Shown: positions 1 to 12,864, numbered from the stretch's first letter. The stretch is DNA of 64,000 nt from Liolophura sinensis (GCF_032854445.1 NC_088301.1:45191116-45255115); one strand, 5' to 3'. Notes: a model not told the origin generated them from the letters alone. Numbers and translations: made by a program.

Positions 1-1330
1 ACCATGATATCTACAACCACTGACCTTACACCGATCTGTTTGACCTTTCTGATAAAATCTCTTTCTCTAGTGTTGCTAATTCAGCAACCTAGACCCTCTC
101 TTAATCTCAACATCTCAATTCCAAAAGTCTCCAGGCCTCTCTCAAGATATGGCTAATATTCTTTGACTCCCACACCAATATTTCTAACGATTTTAGCTCC
201 ACATTGTCAAAGATCTATCAAGAAGTCTTTGAACCTATTCAGAATAGGAATAAATGTCAGATTTTTACTGTGTGTAAATTTGAAGCACTGCAAGAAAAAA
301 AATCAAATAAAAGCCAAAGGAATGAGAGAATATAAGGTTCAATACGATCATCACGATAGCGAAATGGAGAAAAAAACACCCTTCAAATAATTTTCTTTTG
401 AAGCCGTATGACTTATTCGATAAATAGAGTAGAAGGATTACACATCCGTTATGTCCCTATGAAGGCAGTAGACATGACAGTTGGTGAAAGCAGTTTTGTA
501 TTATTGTCAATAACGCCAGATTCGATAAAACCAGGGAACACACTTTGAGTGACGCTTAGGGAAGCCAGTAAAGACACAACTCTGACAGGTAGCTCCAATT
601 AGAGACTTGCCTACACGAAAATCTCAACTTTTTCATCACTTAATAGAAATATTTCAATTTTCCCAGTGCCAGTACAGATAGTAATCAATTCCTGTACCCC
701 AGGGAAAAAAGTTAGTCTTAGTTGGAAAAAATTATCCACATATGGAAAACTTTTGATTAATTTCTAGAGCAGCCAATGGTTGGGTATTTGATGGTTATCA
801 GAGAGTTCATGTCCAGGACAGGAAAAAATTGGACATTTCCATTAACGTAACTCTGTTGAGAAAGAGACATTCAGACCCTCCTTGATGAATTTTGCTTCTC
901 CAGACAAATCAACAACCTGAATCACGACAAATACCATATTATATATGGCAGTAATGTCAATAAGACAGGCCCTATATATCAACTTGTCAAAGATTTATCT
1001 TAATGAAACAGATATGTCTGAATACCATCAATTCCATTGTAAAACATTCCATACCAGAAGTCCAGTATTCATACACTTAGTATAAAGCTAGACTAAATGT
1101 GTCATCTATACAGTCAGATTTATTTCTTTTCGAGATGAAGTAAACTATCCTTCTACAGCCGCGGATGTCATTTTCAGCAAAAGCTCTGAACCTTGACAGT
1201 TGGAAGAAGTTTTAGTAAATACCTAGAGAATGCATCTTCAACTTCACATTCACAATATCACTCTACTGTGTATACCAAATCCATGTTTGACATAATTAAC
1301 ATGTTTTCTTAGACTTTGGAGCTTTTGACA
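1..1330. other. AT-rich unique DNA, no gene seen
   Basis: All reading frames are short and show no domain, splice-bounded exon or repeat that I recognise. The 75-codon frame at 163-390 is lysine-rich and low-complexity, as expected of AT-rich DNA. Read as intronic or intergenic filler. Confidence 0.7.
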
Positions 1331-1800
1331 GTCGTTACATACCATGGCAATAGGGCTCTACCAGTGTCCTATAAAGTGTAACACCCTCCCCACACTCTAA
1401 AACAAGTCATGTGGCCCAGTTCTTTAGCTAGTTCTGACTGTGTCAGCCACAGGCTGGCCACCTGACTCTTACTGCCTAAGTTCAAGTCCCTGGCAGTATC
1501 CTAAAGCATCTAGCATAGGGGTATTAAGTTGTTACAGAAGCCTAGCCTGTCTATCAACACTCCAGTTACAAGTCTGGGCTCAGTGTTTACAGTCCACCCT
1601 CACTGACAGCAGGAAGCAGGGGGAACCCCAGCATAGCAATGAAACATTAAAACTCTCTCCAGATTTAACCTTAAACAAACCTCTAGCTAACAGACCCCCT
1701 GATAGAGCCAATCTGTGCCTCCTGTAATCTCTAGCAGGTGCTTTGAACACTCTAGCAACGCAGGCGTTCCCCTTACTAGTTTTCTCCAGACTGCAAAGCA
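1331..1800. promoter_or_regulatory. Balanced-composition unique block
   Basis: This block is less AT-rich than its flanks and lacks internal repeats. Overlapping frames on both strands (95 aa at 1440-1727 plus, 73 aa at 1580-1801 minus) stay open, which reflects composition rather than coding. Around 1480-1495 the words AGTTCAAGTCC and CCTGGCAG loosely resemble a tRNA B-box, but no matching A-box stands at a proper distance. It could be a conserved non-coding element or an old repeat. Function unknown. Confidence 0.15.
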
Positions 1801-2116
1801 TTATATTTTATGAAAGATTAACACTAAAATTATATTTAAGCACTTGACAAGAATTTTAAGAACTAAAATTTTGGATGTTGGTATCTATTTAACAAATTCT
1901 AATTGGTGGTTCTGTGCATTATCATGGATCTTCAGAAACATCTTTTGGCATTCTTTTAGGCAGTAGCAAATTCTCTCCCCTTTCAAAACCCTAAATCTCC
2001 CAACATATAAATACAAGTTTACAACACTGAGGAAAATATTTTAATCCTTATTATTAGCAGTATTTTCACACCTGTAATATTCAGAGAGACATATATGTAG
2101 TTTTAGTCTTATTTTT

Positions 2117-2316
2117 NNNNNNNNNNNNNNNNNNNNNNNNNNNNNNNNNNNNNNNNNNNNNNNNNNNNNNNNNNNNNNNNNNNNNNNNNNNNNNNNNNNN
2201 NNNNNNNNNNNNNNNNNNNNNNNNNNNNNNNNNNNNNNNNNNNNNNNNNNNNNNNNNNNNNNNNNNNNNNNNNNNNNNNNNNNNNNNNNNNNNNNNNNNN
2301 NNNNNNNNNNNNNNNN
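2117..2316. other. Assembly gap of 200 Ns
   Basis: Exactly 200 consecutive N characters, a nominal gap length, flanked on both sides by T-rich sequence (ATTTTT before, TTTT after). The true missing length and content are unknown. A poly-T tract may have broken the assembly. Confidence 0.99.
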
Positions 2317-3815
2317 TTTTGACAACTCTTAACAGTTTAGAAAATATTTTGAAAAAAAAAACACAGTTTTTTCGTCACATGATAATTTCACCCAATAGCA
2401 AGCTTGTACAATTTTCAACACAGAATGTTTCCCTTATCACCCTGAATGTACCTAGGCCTTGTGCAACTGCAGTTTGAATTTCAGCTCAATCACATCGGTC
2501 GTTCTGGACAAGATGTTTAAAGATTTTCATCACCATCCAATATCCAACTAAAATCAAAATCCAATGATCAAAAGTTTCCAAAAGCTTAGGTGCAAAACTT
2601 CAGGTCTGTAGCTGAAACAGAGAAATTTCATAAATGTGCGACTTGCCACTTTGTCTAAAAAGCACGGACAAATTTGTGGAGAATAATAATATTACCTAAC
2701 AAAAACAATAGGGATTCTGAAGTCTGAATGGCCTGAACCCCTAAACATACACAGTAAAAATAGCATCTTGAAGCTGCAAATTCATACAAAGAAATAAACT
2801 AAAACACCAAGGCAATTCCGTTTCTCAGCACCAACGTTTTGTAAACTGTACTTGGGTTAAAAGGTAGATATTCAACAACATATTACGCAGTACTAATATA
2901 TTACACACTATAATGAATCAAAATGTAAAAATTTGCACCCAAGGTTACAACAACAAAATCTGCATCAAATTTATATCATGTAGCAAGTGAAAGAAATAAA
3001 TAGCAGAATGACTCAAGACTATGTTTCAAAACATTTTTAGTTCTCTATCCTGAGAATAAAAAGCTATGTTTTTCCTAAATTTGTAAAACAAAAAATGTCA
3101 TTTTATGGATACCAATCATTTTAAAGAAAATTACAAACTTTCTCATCGCTATTAGGTGACAAAAACAGTTCAAAATCTACATAATTACTGAGGTTTTTCC
3201 ACCTACACAGTAAATATGGATACTATGGGAGAAAACAGCAAATTCACAAACCTCAGTTACTACCCACAGTTCACTCTTACTACACAAGTGATGTATCATA
3301 ATTATTGTTAGCACATACTTAAGTCAACATCACAGTTTTGAAAAAGCATTTTAATCATCGCTATATCTCAAGTCTTTTTAGTTCATGCACAGAGAGGAAA
3401 TTCTTCACTTAGGTAACCTTTGGACTTGTGATTCAGCCTCAAGTATTCGTATATCCTTACCAAATTTCCTGCAGTCACATAAACATAGTTGATTCAGATT
3501 TAAAGCTCTTCAATACATGTAAACATCACCAACGTCTTAGAACAGGGAGCATTTTATTAACAGTTTCAGTTACATCACTTGCAAGCTGACAGGAGTAATG
3601 ATCAACAATATCTGATGTCATTGTGTTAGAAATTGAGGGGAAACAAATCATCTAATAGAGCTACAAATTGTATTTGTTCTAATTGCAGTAGAAAAAGTGA
3701 GAGGAGAAGCAAGCTTTTATTTCTAGCTATGAGAATGACAGATTAAAAAAAAAAAAGGTTCATGCCTATAATATGCCGCAGGAATCCACACACTTATATA
3801 TATATAATGGAACAT
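2317..3815. other. AT-rich unique DNA, no gene seen
   Basis: Strongly AT-rich with short A runs (near 2350 and 3745) and a short TA microsatellite near 3797. Stop codons are frequent in every frame. No feature supported. Confidence 0.7.
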
Positions 3816-4340
3816 TGTCCTCGATGGCATTCACTGGAGAGGCTAAACAACAGGTGGTTTCCTCAAAGGGGTCACCCAATGGCTAATATGCTATAACTGA
3901 GATGGTATGTGTCAGCTTCAGATCACTATCAGTGCTGAGTAGTTAATTCATGCAGTCAGATCTAGTCTTTGTGTTTACCTTCGTCAGGATATAGTTAATA
4001 GACAGGAGATTATGAAGTCAATTATACATGTCATGAGCAGCACAATAGTCGAGCTACCCCTAGGTGCACCCTGGAGAGATGGATATCAAAACGGACACAG
4101 GCAGGATGGCCTGGCTGCAGCCATTCCGGCCTGTTTCCCATAGAATGAGTGTACATCCCATACCAGCAAAACCAGCTGGCCAATAGACAAGGAAGTCTGA
4201 TATTCTATAATGCTGAATAGGTCCACTGACTACAGATACAATGACACAGGGGAAATATTAATATATCCGACAGCCAGGAGGGTTCACAGTGACCATTGGA
4301 ACCATTAAACCACACACGTCAACCCTCCGTGATACCATTA
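3816..4340. promoter_or_regulatory. Candidate conserved non-coding block
   Basis: Base composition becomes balanced and the sequence non-repetitive. Seen here are an E-box-containing word (ACAGGTGG near 3850), nuclear-receptor-like half sites (AGGGGTCACCC near 3868) and a stretch around 4095-4170 rich in GGCC and CAGC words. No frame longer than a few dozen codons is open, so an exon is unlikely. Enhancer-like function is inferred from composition only. Confidence 0.25.
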
Positions 4341-5283
4341 CACTACAACTATTTTTAATAGCATTTTTTCCATCAAGATTCATCTTGGGAGTCTTGAGGC
4401 TTTAATAATTACAGCTGGTGAAAAGGTATAAATGAGGTACAGCTCAAGTTCCACTATAAATAGAGTTCTCTCCCATCCTAAACGGTAACTTGTAAATTTA
4501 CAGAACATTAATTTTATTCTTTTTTATTTTTTCATCTTTTTTTTTTTTTCGCAGAAAACCTGGAGAGGAAAATAAAAATTGTTCTCCCACTCATTTTATT
4601 TGTTTAAACACAAACTGTGTTGAATTCTCTCAGATATAGTGAAATAATTTCATGAAAAAGTTATTTCCCTCACACAGCATGAACAGGAAGAATATCTCAG
4701 AACAGGAATTCCTGATGGTAGGCACGGAACTGTCTTTGTGGTTATGATGCACACATTAACAAAATGTCACAACCACATCTTGCAACCTCAACTACACTAG
4801 TACGTTTATTCTGTGTAAATTAGTTACATTATATGTGGCAATTAAGACAAATGTACTAATACTGATAGCAGATCAACAGTGACATCAGCCATAGTATCTA
4901 AGCTACAGTACCAGTGGCACTTTGGGCATTAAGTTTGAGTTAGATCTGGAGAGACCCCGCTGCCATTAGAGCTCTATGTATTTTGTATCAATTAGGTTTT
5001 GAATTTCTGCGTTTCATTGCTTTATTCTGTTCTCATCAGTTAATAGCATGTTCCATTCCAACAACAAGAATACATTTGAAAATTCTTAATTAAAACTGAA
5101 AAATACCTGTAAACTGTCTTAAATTCTCACCTGATTTTTATGTTTTTGCCATATCTCTCTCTATTTCGAAGCCAAGTTTGTTACAAAAAGTATGTCCCAT
5201 AAATTCAATATCAAACATCAACATACACAATATGGGCTACTAAATGTCTTCCACAAATATAGTAATATATTCTTAAAATGTTT
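4341..5283. other. AT-rich unique DNA, no gene seen
   Basis: A and T runs (poly-T near 4535) and no long frames. The sequence runs directly into the tail of the SINE that follows. Confidence 0.65.
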
Positions 5284-5520
5284 GTTCATTTATTTGATTG
5301 GTGTTTTACATCGTAGTCAAGAATATTTACTTGGCGGCCAGAATTATGGTTCGACGAAACAGGTCTCACCACAATCCACAGGTTGCTGACAGAACTTCTC
5401 ACATACCACTAGAGAGGTACAGTAGCCAGCATGTGTTGGACTTCAACTCACAGTATTCACATTGATGAGAGGTTCTTGATTCATTGTGCTGCGCTAGCAT
5501 AGGCTAAACCACCAGGCCAA
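5284..5520 (-). mobile_element. tRNA-derived SINE, near full length
   Basis: Read on the minus strand from 5520, the element opens with a tRNA-like head (GGTGGTTTAGC as A-box region) and has a B-box-like word GAGTTGAAGTCC at 5438-5449. It continues through a central region (CCATAATTCTGGCCGCC) and ends with the tail TAAATATTCTTGACTACG followed by AAAACACCAATCAAATAAAT. The order head, body and AT-rich tail is that of a Pol III retroposon. The tail matches what I remember of a SINE widespread in molluscs (possibly RUDI or a related superfamily; the family name is not certain). Differences from the copy at 61.9 kb show that it is an old insertion. The 65-codon frame at 5192-5389 runs into its tail and is not a gene. 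Confidence 0.8.
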
Positions 5521-6142
5521 GAAAACAACACATATCCTTGAAAATGTCTCACTGCTGTTTTAATACAGATTAAATTCTTTTAAACTTGTCTCACAGACAA
5601 TATTCACTCTAACTTTTCCCATAGCTATAATATTGAGTTTAAAGGTAAAATGATAAGCTCAATTATCAGCAAGTTAGCAATTTAATACCTTACCTTACTT
5701 AAATGTATGTACCACATAATAAATAACAACTGGACACAAATACTTACCGTTATTATCTTGTGCTGAAAGCAATACAAAAACTGGAAAAAAAATTGACAAT
5801 AAAACCACCACCATCCTCTATCAGACTCATTATACCCACCTTAGAAGGTGCAGGTATGCTTCTTGCCTCAGGAGTTTGATTTGTGTGTGTCTACAAGAGA
5901 CTGATACACTGTTTCTGTATGTCAGTGTCTGCTCACTTTAATTTTTTAATATCCCCTCGCACTCTATAGCATTGCATACTCTTGATAAACAAAACCCCAA
6001 AGATAATGTGACCCAAATGGGTACCACATGTCCGGGGTAGGCTGCAGAGAATCTGCTACTGGCTCTACAGATTTAGATAAGCCAGCCCTGATAGCTTGAA
6101 GAAGCTGAGAATGGAAGAAGCCTATACCCCTGAGGCGGGACA
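5521..6142. other. Unique DNA, no gene seen
   Basis: AT-rich to about 5,940, then more balanced. A 123-codon minus-strand frame (5964-6335) overlaps the G-tract but has no recognisable domain. Confidence 0.6.
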
Positions 6143-6164
6143 GGGTTAGGGTAGGGGTAAGGGG
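6143..6164 (+). other. G-quadruplex-capable, telomere-like G tract
   Basis: Four G runs are seen: 6143-6145, 6149-6151, 6154-6157 and 6161-6164. They are separated by TTA, TA and TAA, giving GGGTTAGGGTAGGGGTAAGG. This fits the G3+N1-7 quadruplex rule and resembles a degraded TTAGGG telomere repeat. Only four runs are present, so it is not a telomeric array. Confidence 0.7.
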
Positions 6165-6850
6165 TGAGGCATTTTTATTTTTGTCTTTTCTTGAAGAACT
6201 ACAACTGGTCTTCAGGTCAGTGTCTACATTTTTGAACTCAATTATATCTGAAAACGTGTTTACACATACATAGACAAGAAAGAAAACAAGGTTGCCACAC
6301 AGGGACTTCACATCTGTGTGAAACATGGGTTCCAAGGGCTATAGGGAAATGAACCTGAAGGAGATGTTGGCAGATATAAAAATAGGCTCTTTTATATAAA
6401 CTATTTCACTGCTAAAGAGAAATACAGACACGATTTGACATTTTCTAACAGATTTGAAATAAAACAAATCCGAAATGTTTCAAAACAAGAAAAAATGGAA
6501 TACACATCAGGAAATAAAATTTCTGCACAAGTAAGAAAAAATTTGCATTTTTCTGAAAGCAAAATAAAATATAAAAGGAAATTAAAGACTCTTATTGAAA
6601 TTGAAGGAAAAATACAACAGTTTCAAGGCAGTTTTTCATTAAAGGAAAGAAAACTAAATCCCATTAGTAGTCAAAAGTGACATGGGCAGTTTAATGCTTC
6701 TAAAGTAATTAGAATTGTCCAAAGCCTTAATTAGTAAAGATAGTCTCATTATGCAAGCCAACTACACATGCCATACATATGTCATCGACTTTAGGTAGTC
6801 AACAAATTCAAAAGAGTGTTTTTCTTGCAAGAAATATGAGCAACCCATAC
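6165..6850. other. AT-rich unique DNA, no gene seen
   Basis: Open frames such as 6435-6680 (81 aa) are dominated by K, I, N and E, as AT-rich DNA gives. No domain, repeat or RNA gene recognised. Confidence 0.65.
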
Positions 6851-7560
6851 ATTCTCTTCCTCCGTTTTACGTGCGCACCAGCAGCCAGTTAAAATACACT
6901 GTTCGAGCAGTAGCTTTGCAGCCCCTTTAAGGATGTGATGGTTTATGAATGAAGGGGAAAGTTACTCACCAATTTCAGGTATGCTATCCATTATGAGTGG
7001 GAGACCTGTCCATACATAGCTGTCACGCCAATTACTCTTGAATTGGGGCAAGCTGTGCTATTATATGTTAGTTACACTTGACCACTAGTCACTCATCAGG
7101 GAGATTCCATCACACTCTGTCTATAGCTCTCTGGTAGTTCCTTGGCACTCTTTGGTAACAGTGGCTTTGTGGAAAGGGCTCACTGGCCATCTGGCAATGA
7201 TGGAAGCTAGACAGTATAACCCCTATTGGCTTTGATTAGACTTGTCTAAACAAACTTCCTACAAAATGAAGTCCCTTGAATACTCCCTGTCCAGGGTGTA
7301 AATTATAGCTTTGGAATACAACACATGTCCACTGCACCTTTAAAGTCTGAGACTCTGGAAAGATAATTAACCAATTCCTTTCCTGGGCAGTGGAAATGGT
7401 CAGAAAGTGAATTCTTCAAAGTACCCAGACTGACCAGTTAGTGGTATCCTCCTGCAACGAGCAAACAATGAATTTCAGAAAAGCAACAGGGAAGAGTCCA
7501 ATCATGTCACATACAAGGTTGAAAGAAACAGTGGTAACAACACCTGCAGTCACCTGCCAT
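6851..7560. promoter_or_regulatory. Candidate conserved non-coding block
   Basis: Balanced composition, no internal repeats and several CpGs at the left edge (CGTGCGCACC near 6871). The words CCTTTAAGGATGTGATGG (near 6924) and GCCAATTACTC (near 7027) resemble clustered factor sites. No coding frame is convincing. Regulatory role inferred. Confidence 0.22.
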
Positions 7561-7839
7561 CAATATCTTAGCACCTTCTGTCTGCTTTTCAAGAATTTTT
7601 TTTTTTTTTTGCTAAAAGGAATGAGGTCCAGTCATTAAGAGTAAGGTGATGATGCAGCTTGTAACTATCTGTAACCTCCAGGAATCTTCCGTCTTTTATC
7701 TTTCACTGAAGAGAAGAGAAAGACAAGAAAAAAAATTAAACCGAGAAAAAAAAAAAATAACATGGCAATGATATAAAACCAGGGTGATGTTCAAGGAGGT
7801 AGCAGGATTTTTACTCAAGAACCCAGTTAGCTATAAAAG

Positions 7840-8700
7840 GGCATAAGGAACTGGCCGGGATCACACTGTAGTACCATTCGCAATGCAATTTCCTTCGCTA
7901 GTTATGCCTCTTTAAGAATGGCATTAAGCCACCCTAACCACGTCTAACACCCTCCTGTAATGAGAACATTGAATATTGCATACGTCTCAACCCAAGCTGT
8001 AGGTCGTGCTTGAAGGGTGAAATTAAAGAGGCACGCTAGACAGGGTCATGTCTTGCCAGCAAACGCTATCGAATCACATGGTCAATATGCTGTGGGCAGA
8101 TCAGATTTGAAGCCAGAAACTCTGCAAGGAATTGACTTCTGGTAGTACCCTTCTTGTCAACATGCATGGAGATATTAACCCAACATTTGCACGCTTCTCA
8201 TGGAAAAAATAAAGCCAGAAAAAAGAGAAACACATAAAGCTGTGGAGGGGAAATGGGGGGAGGGGAGGAAAAAATGGAAGTGAAATACCACAATTTCCTT
8301 GGTTAAACATCTCCAGTTAACAATCTCAGGGTTGAACACAGGAGCTTCCTCCCAATTTTCTGACTCGTTATCAGATAAAATCCAGGCTGTGAGTCACACA
8401 GCTGGGTTTCACGTGTTGTCCCCTGAACCCCAGAGGAAAAGTTGAAATAAGCAAAAAGCGACAATAATATGGCCATTTCCTGCTGCACTGCTACCACTCA
8501 ATTGGATCACAACGGCCCTATGGTTTCTCAGGAATGTGGCCTAAAGAGGCCTGCACTGGTGTTGGTCGTCCTTCATTTCGCATATGACAGGTTGTCGTTA
8601 AACTAACACCACCATCAAGATGGTCATGCAGGACTTCGTAATGCCGCACTCAAATCCTTCAGCTTTTTTACAACGCCTGTCTTTGCTTTCAATTGCATAC
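7840..8700. promoter_or_regulatory. Candidate conserved non-coding block
   Basis: Two balanced stretches (about 7850-8110 and 8500-8660) flank more AT-rich DNA. The first has a C/EBP-like word (TTGCATTGCGAA read on the minus strand near 7880) and a 9-bp inverted pair, GCCTCTTTA near 7905 and TAAAGAGGC near 8022. The minus-strand frame at 8303-8497 begins with a hydrophobic run that resembles a signal peptide, but it has no family match and no supporting splice structure. Confidence 0.22.
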
Positions 8701-10060
8701 AGCAGAACAAATCACTTGGTTTAAAGTGTCATGAATCACACAGTCAACAAGCTGCCTCTAATTCCACTGGGGCTTTCTTTCCACAACCATTTGTCTGGAA
8801 GTGAACATCAAAGTGGGTGGAAGAATTTAATCGGAAGTTGCAAGTTGTTTCCTTTCAAAAGCAATATTTCAAAATAACTGTAGTGTTAATTTCATCAGGG
8901 AGATACAATCTGTTTAAAGCAATGTACCAAGGAAAAATAATAGGTGACATATATGCCCGACTTCACAATTACCCAACAAACATGGAGGAAAATTGACTTC
9001 TGCTCCATCAGAATACCTACAATCTGCAACTGTGAATGGATACATCTAGACTGTTCCTAGTTTCACTTAAACTGATGTATTTATAGCAATCATCATTCAT
9101 TTGCTCAAATTATTTACATAAATAACTGGGGTCATGCACTAGTGTTTCTTGAGTTTTGCTAATTTGATACACCAAACACTTATTTTCTACACCATGTTGA
9201 TGGTTTTTCTGTATATTTATACTGTAGATTCATACTGTATATTCTGGTGTAAAGTAGACACTTTAGTCAATAGGATAATCATATACATGTATAAAGATAT
9301 GCTTGTGCATATTGCATTGCAAGTATACAATGTTCCACGCTTTGCCAAACACACATCCCTCCTTCCATGCTTCATGCTTGGGTGATCATTCTCCCACCCA
9401 CCCCATCATGACTGTAGCCAATGCTGACATCCTTATCCCCTATGGATATTCAGTTGAGACACTTCAACAATCAGTATGCTTTATTGATGCCCAAGGACAG
9501 ACAGATATACAAGCACACTAAATTATTAATGTATGATAAGGATGTCTATACTCAAGTCGGCACGTGCACAACACACTAGTCTACAGGTGCTCCGAACAGC
9601 AGAAGTCTTTCCGGTGAAGACTGAGACAGGTTCAATATTTGAGCATAAAACCACTGAGCAATGAACCTTTAGGAAGATGCAGATAAGATAAGGGATTCCA
9701 TGATAAATATACGCTACAGAAATCATCATGAAGATATGGAGTTTTTCACCTGTTATGGTGTGATGAATGCTACCCAGGACTCCAATAATAGAAGCACCCT
9801 ATGCACCTCATCCAGATATCATTCACTCACCTTGAAATAAAAATTATACACCTCATTCAGATTTCAAGAGGAAAGTACAATGCAAATTTTATGCTTTCTG
9901 TCTACATGTGCAGAAAGAAATCGATTCCATTATGCCTCACTTGTGTTAAAACAGACAGCAATTGTAGAGTTCCTTTAATATTTAGGTATTCTATTCTTCA
10001 TTCTTCAATAAAATTCCTCGCCGGTACATGAATTCCTCCATGAATAAGATGAATAGGACT
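8701..10060. other. AT-rich unique DNA, no gene seen
   Basis: Short frames only. No SINE, tandem repeat or recognisable exon. Confidence 0.65.
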
Positions 10061-10340
10061 TAAATATGTTAGTGGCAATTAATATCTGACCTATCATTAA
10101 AGGCTGGCTGAGTGTAGGTAGAAGTATACTTTTCCCGGTAAGCAGGCCTCCGTGCCCTGCTTAATACCTTGGTGTTCTGGCTCAGGCAGTTTGGGATCGT
10201 CAGCAAGGACAGCATTGTCTGGCAGGGGTCTCGGTATACACTACTAAAAGCTTTTACATGTAATGTCAAAGCCAGTTTTACACAGCCAGTTATTCAAGGG
10301 AGCCTACATACTCTCACACACACTTTACTTGGAAGCAGCT
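10061..10340. promoter_or_regulatory. Candidate conserved non-coding block
   Basis: Balanced, unique sequence with a symmetric core near 10138-10165 (AGCAGGCCTCCGTGCCCTGCT, in which AGCAGG and CCTGCT form a 6-bp inverted pair). Opposed frames are open on both strands, which argues against coding on either. Regulatory role inferred. Confidence 0.2.
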
Positions 10341-11290
10341 TTACGCTTTCAGGATTGTTATTTTTAGATGTGGAGAAAGGATCCATAAATCCAGGGACTT
10401 TAATGTACATCATCACTTTATTGATTTTGAAAATAAATGGTTCCAATTTTAGTAATTTCTCTTAGTTAAAAATTGCACAATTTTTAGCCAAAGTGTGTTT
10501 GTTTCCATAACATTTTTCTTTCTTAATGATACAAAATATGCCACTTTGTTCTGTCAAAATCAATTTTCCCAACAGTATGGCACACACCTTATAAATGGAT
10601 ACAGAGATATTCGCAGAAAACATAATCCAAAAAGTAAATAATGGTACAGCATAGTACAAATGTTTTCCATATGATCAAGATTTTTTAATAAAGAGAAAAG
10701 TCCACGAAAAGAAAATTACAAAGTACATCTCATCTCATCAATTTGAAGTAATTTGGAATGCCACACCTCATACATCTTAAAAGAACTGGCCACATTCCAA
10801 TAAAGTAAGCATCATCATGTCACTGATTCTTTTTAGATGCTAAACATCTCCGGTTACTGTATTTCTAAGCACAACACGAATACACATCTAGAGCTACATC
10901 TCTAAACAGTATTGAATGCTGAAATATAACAGTGAAAAATTTGTTCAGTAGCAGCAACAAACAAGTCTGTTAAATATGGCCCAAAATGTTCACTGTAGAA
11001 CAGTAATGTTTTTTTTTTTGTATTGTTTATTTTTTTGTAAATCATTCACAGCATCCTTCTGTAAATCAAGCGAGAGAACGGTGTTGGTAGTGTTTCAAAA
11101 CCAGTACAATTATAACAATGAAATTTAATCACACCCAACTGATAATAGAGATACAGTAGAACGTATGTTGCATTGCCAGACTGCTGAAATTGATAGCTAA
11201 CAAAACCTGACCATGCACATATGCCTAATCACAAGTAGTGGAAAGTAAATTTAACACAGGCAGGTGTTATGTGTTCAGATGTACAAAATC
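10341..11290. other. AT-rich unique DNA, no gene seen
   Basis: T-rich runs near 11010-11036. No gene-like frame and no repeat unit. Confidence 0.65.
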
Positions 11291-11600
11291 TGATTTTGAA
11301 ATCTGAAATGGATTTCTTTAACACTCTCCACATTTGAGCACGGCCTTCACCTTGTTAGCGAATTAAAAGCTGTTTCCGAGCTACATTCATCAATTAAGAT
11401 CACCTGCTACACTTTTCATTTTGGTTCACACCTAAGCTGCTTGCCAAAGCCAACCTCCTATTATACTGTTTTGCCATAGGAAATGGCCGCTGTGCACAGG
11501 TGGGGTCGCATGGATGGACAGGAATATCGCCTAAATGCAGGTTGGCACTGGGCTGATAACAACTAGGGCTTTGTATTGATTTTTAGCCAATGAGTATTTA
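11291..11600. promoter_or_regulatory. Candidate conserved non-coding block
   Basis: Balanced composition with homeodomain-type words (GCGAATTAAAAGC near 11357, TCAATTAAG near 11390) and an NF1-like arrangement TTGCCAAAGCCAAC near 11440. A YY1-like word GAAATGGCCGC lies near 11480. These are single-site resemblances. The block-level call rests on composition. Confidence 0.22.
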
Positions 11601-12200
11601 TGCTAGTCACCAGTGAGAGCAGAGAAGTGTAATTGTAAACTCTTGAGTCTACCAGGTAACTCATTATTTAATGACCATGTTTGAACTCCATACCAACAAG
11701 GGCTTGAATATCACAGACAGGTTCTCTCAGGTCTCTCCATCAACGAGAGAAAAATTCTTTATCATTACCCATCAGTCTTGTTACCTCTGCCATTTACCAC
11801 ACCTGCACCACACTAGCCTATTCAAAGTTTACCTGGAATCTTCACACAAGGATACAATTTATACATCAAGTCACAGTCCAGGCGAATCAGTGTTATTAAT
11901 ACTAGCCTTTCACTATCATCTTCACTTTTCATCTTTTACCTGTCTTTAAATTAATGATGCACTATCAATACTCTGTATTAGTGTGCATCCAAGCTTCAAC
12001 AATTAAGTAACAACAATTTTAATCATGTTTTTGTTTAAAGGGAGGTAAGTTATACAGGAAATGAGATAAAGAGAAAAACCCATTAGATATCTCAGCCTTC
12101 CACAAACATTTATTTTCTTCTCACAGGTAAAGATTAAAAGTTTGTTAAAGGGTCTACATAGTTCAAAAGTTGTTCAGACTTTGTGGAACTCATCCATGAC
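11601..12200. other. Unique DNA, no gene seen; short molluscan repeat-like word
   Basis: Contains AAAGGGAGGTAAG near 12038, a word that I remember as common in dispersed molluscan repeats. A similar word, AAGGGGAGGTAACC, is at about 49727. No element boundaries are visible at either place. Confidence 0.4.
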
Positions 12201-12700
12201 CAAGGATTAGATCAAGAGAATTTACACGAGATAAAATAATAAAGAGTGATTGAGGTCTGGCCAGTGACAAAGTTAGGCAAACTAGATTTGAGCAAAATCA
12301 GGTTTAGTGTCCAGAGGATGTGATAAGGGAGTTTTACATCCCCTGGTTCCATCATTAGATAAGCAAACGAGAGGACGTAGATTCCACAGCGACTTCTACA
12401 CCTGATCTATTGTCAATTTGTGCAGCACCCAGTGTACTGCCGAAAAACAGTCCCTCAATTTGCCGCATTCACTTTGGCACGCCACCAACAGTAATCGAAA
12501 GCAATTCCAGCAAAATACAGACTCGTCACAAGTTGAAGGGGACTTCGAGTCTTCCCGAGGAGGGGAAATAGGTCAGTAAATTACGGCACAACGATTACAG
12601 GGTGCACTTGATGGGAAATGTCTTCATCCGTCTTTTGAATGCCCCATTCACAGAGAGGCTCAAGACATTTTTTTTTTTGTATTAAGATAGAAAAGTTCAC
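12201..12700. promoter_or_regulatory. Candidate conserved non-coding block
   Basis: Non-repetitive, comparatively CpG-containing stretch (TTGCCGCATTCACTTTGGCA near 12460, CTTCCCGAGGAGG near 12552). No open frame of note. Inferred regulatory sequence. Confidence 0.2.
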
Positions 12701-12864
12701 CTATGATTTCGTGATCAGACAGTCTGATTAGACACAGGTCAGGGAAACCAGCCTAAATGTTTAACATCCATTCTTGCTTTTCCCTGTTGGTTCTCTGAGG
12801 AAATGAGGAAGCCTATGGGGGTAAAATCTATAACAGTTTTATCATGCATTTCACCTCAACTTGA

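Noticed and set aside
1425-1500. Possible SINE head around AGTTCAAGTCC
   Set aside because: A B-box-like word alone. No A-box at proper spacing and no tail.
2041-2325. 94-codon minus-strand frame
   Set aside because: It spans the N gap, so about 70 of its residues are unknown. It is an artefact of the gap.
8303-8497. Minus-strand frame with a hydrophobic start
   Set aside because: Resembles a signal peptide only loosely. No domain or partner exon, and frames of this size are common here.
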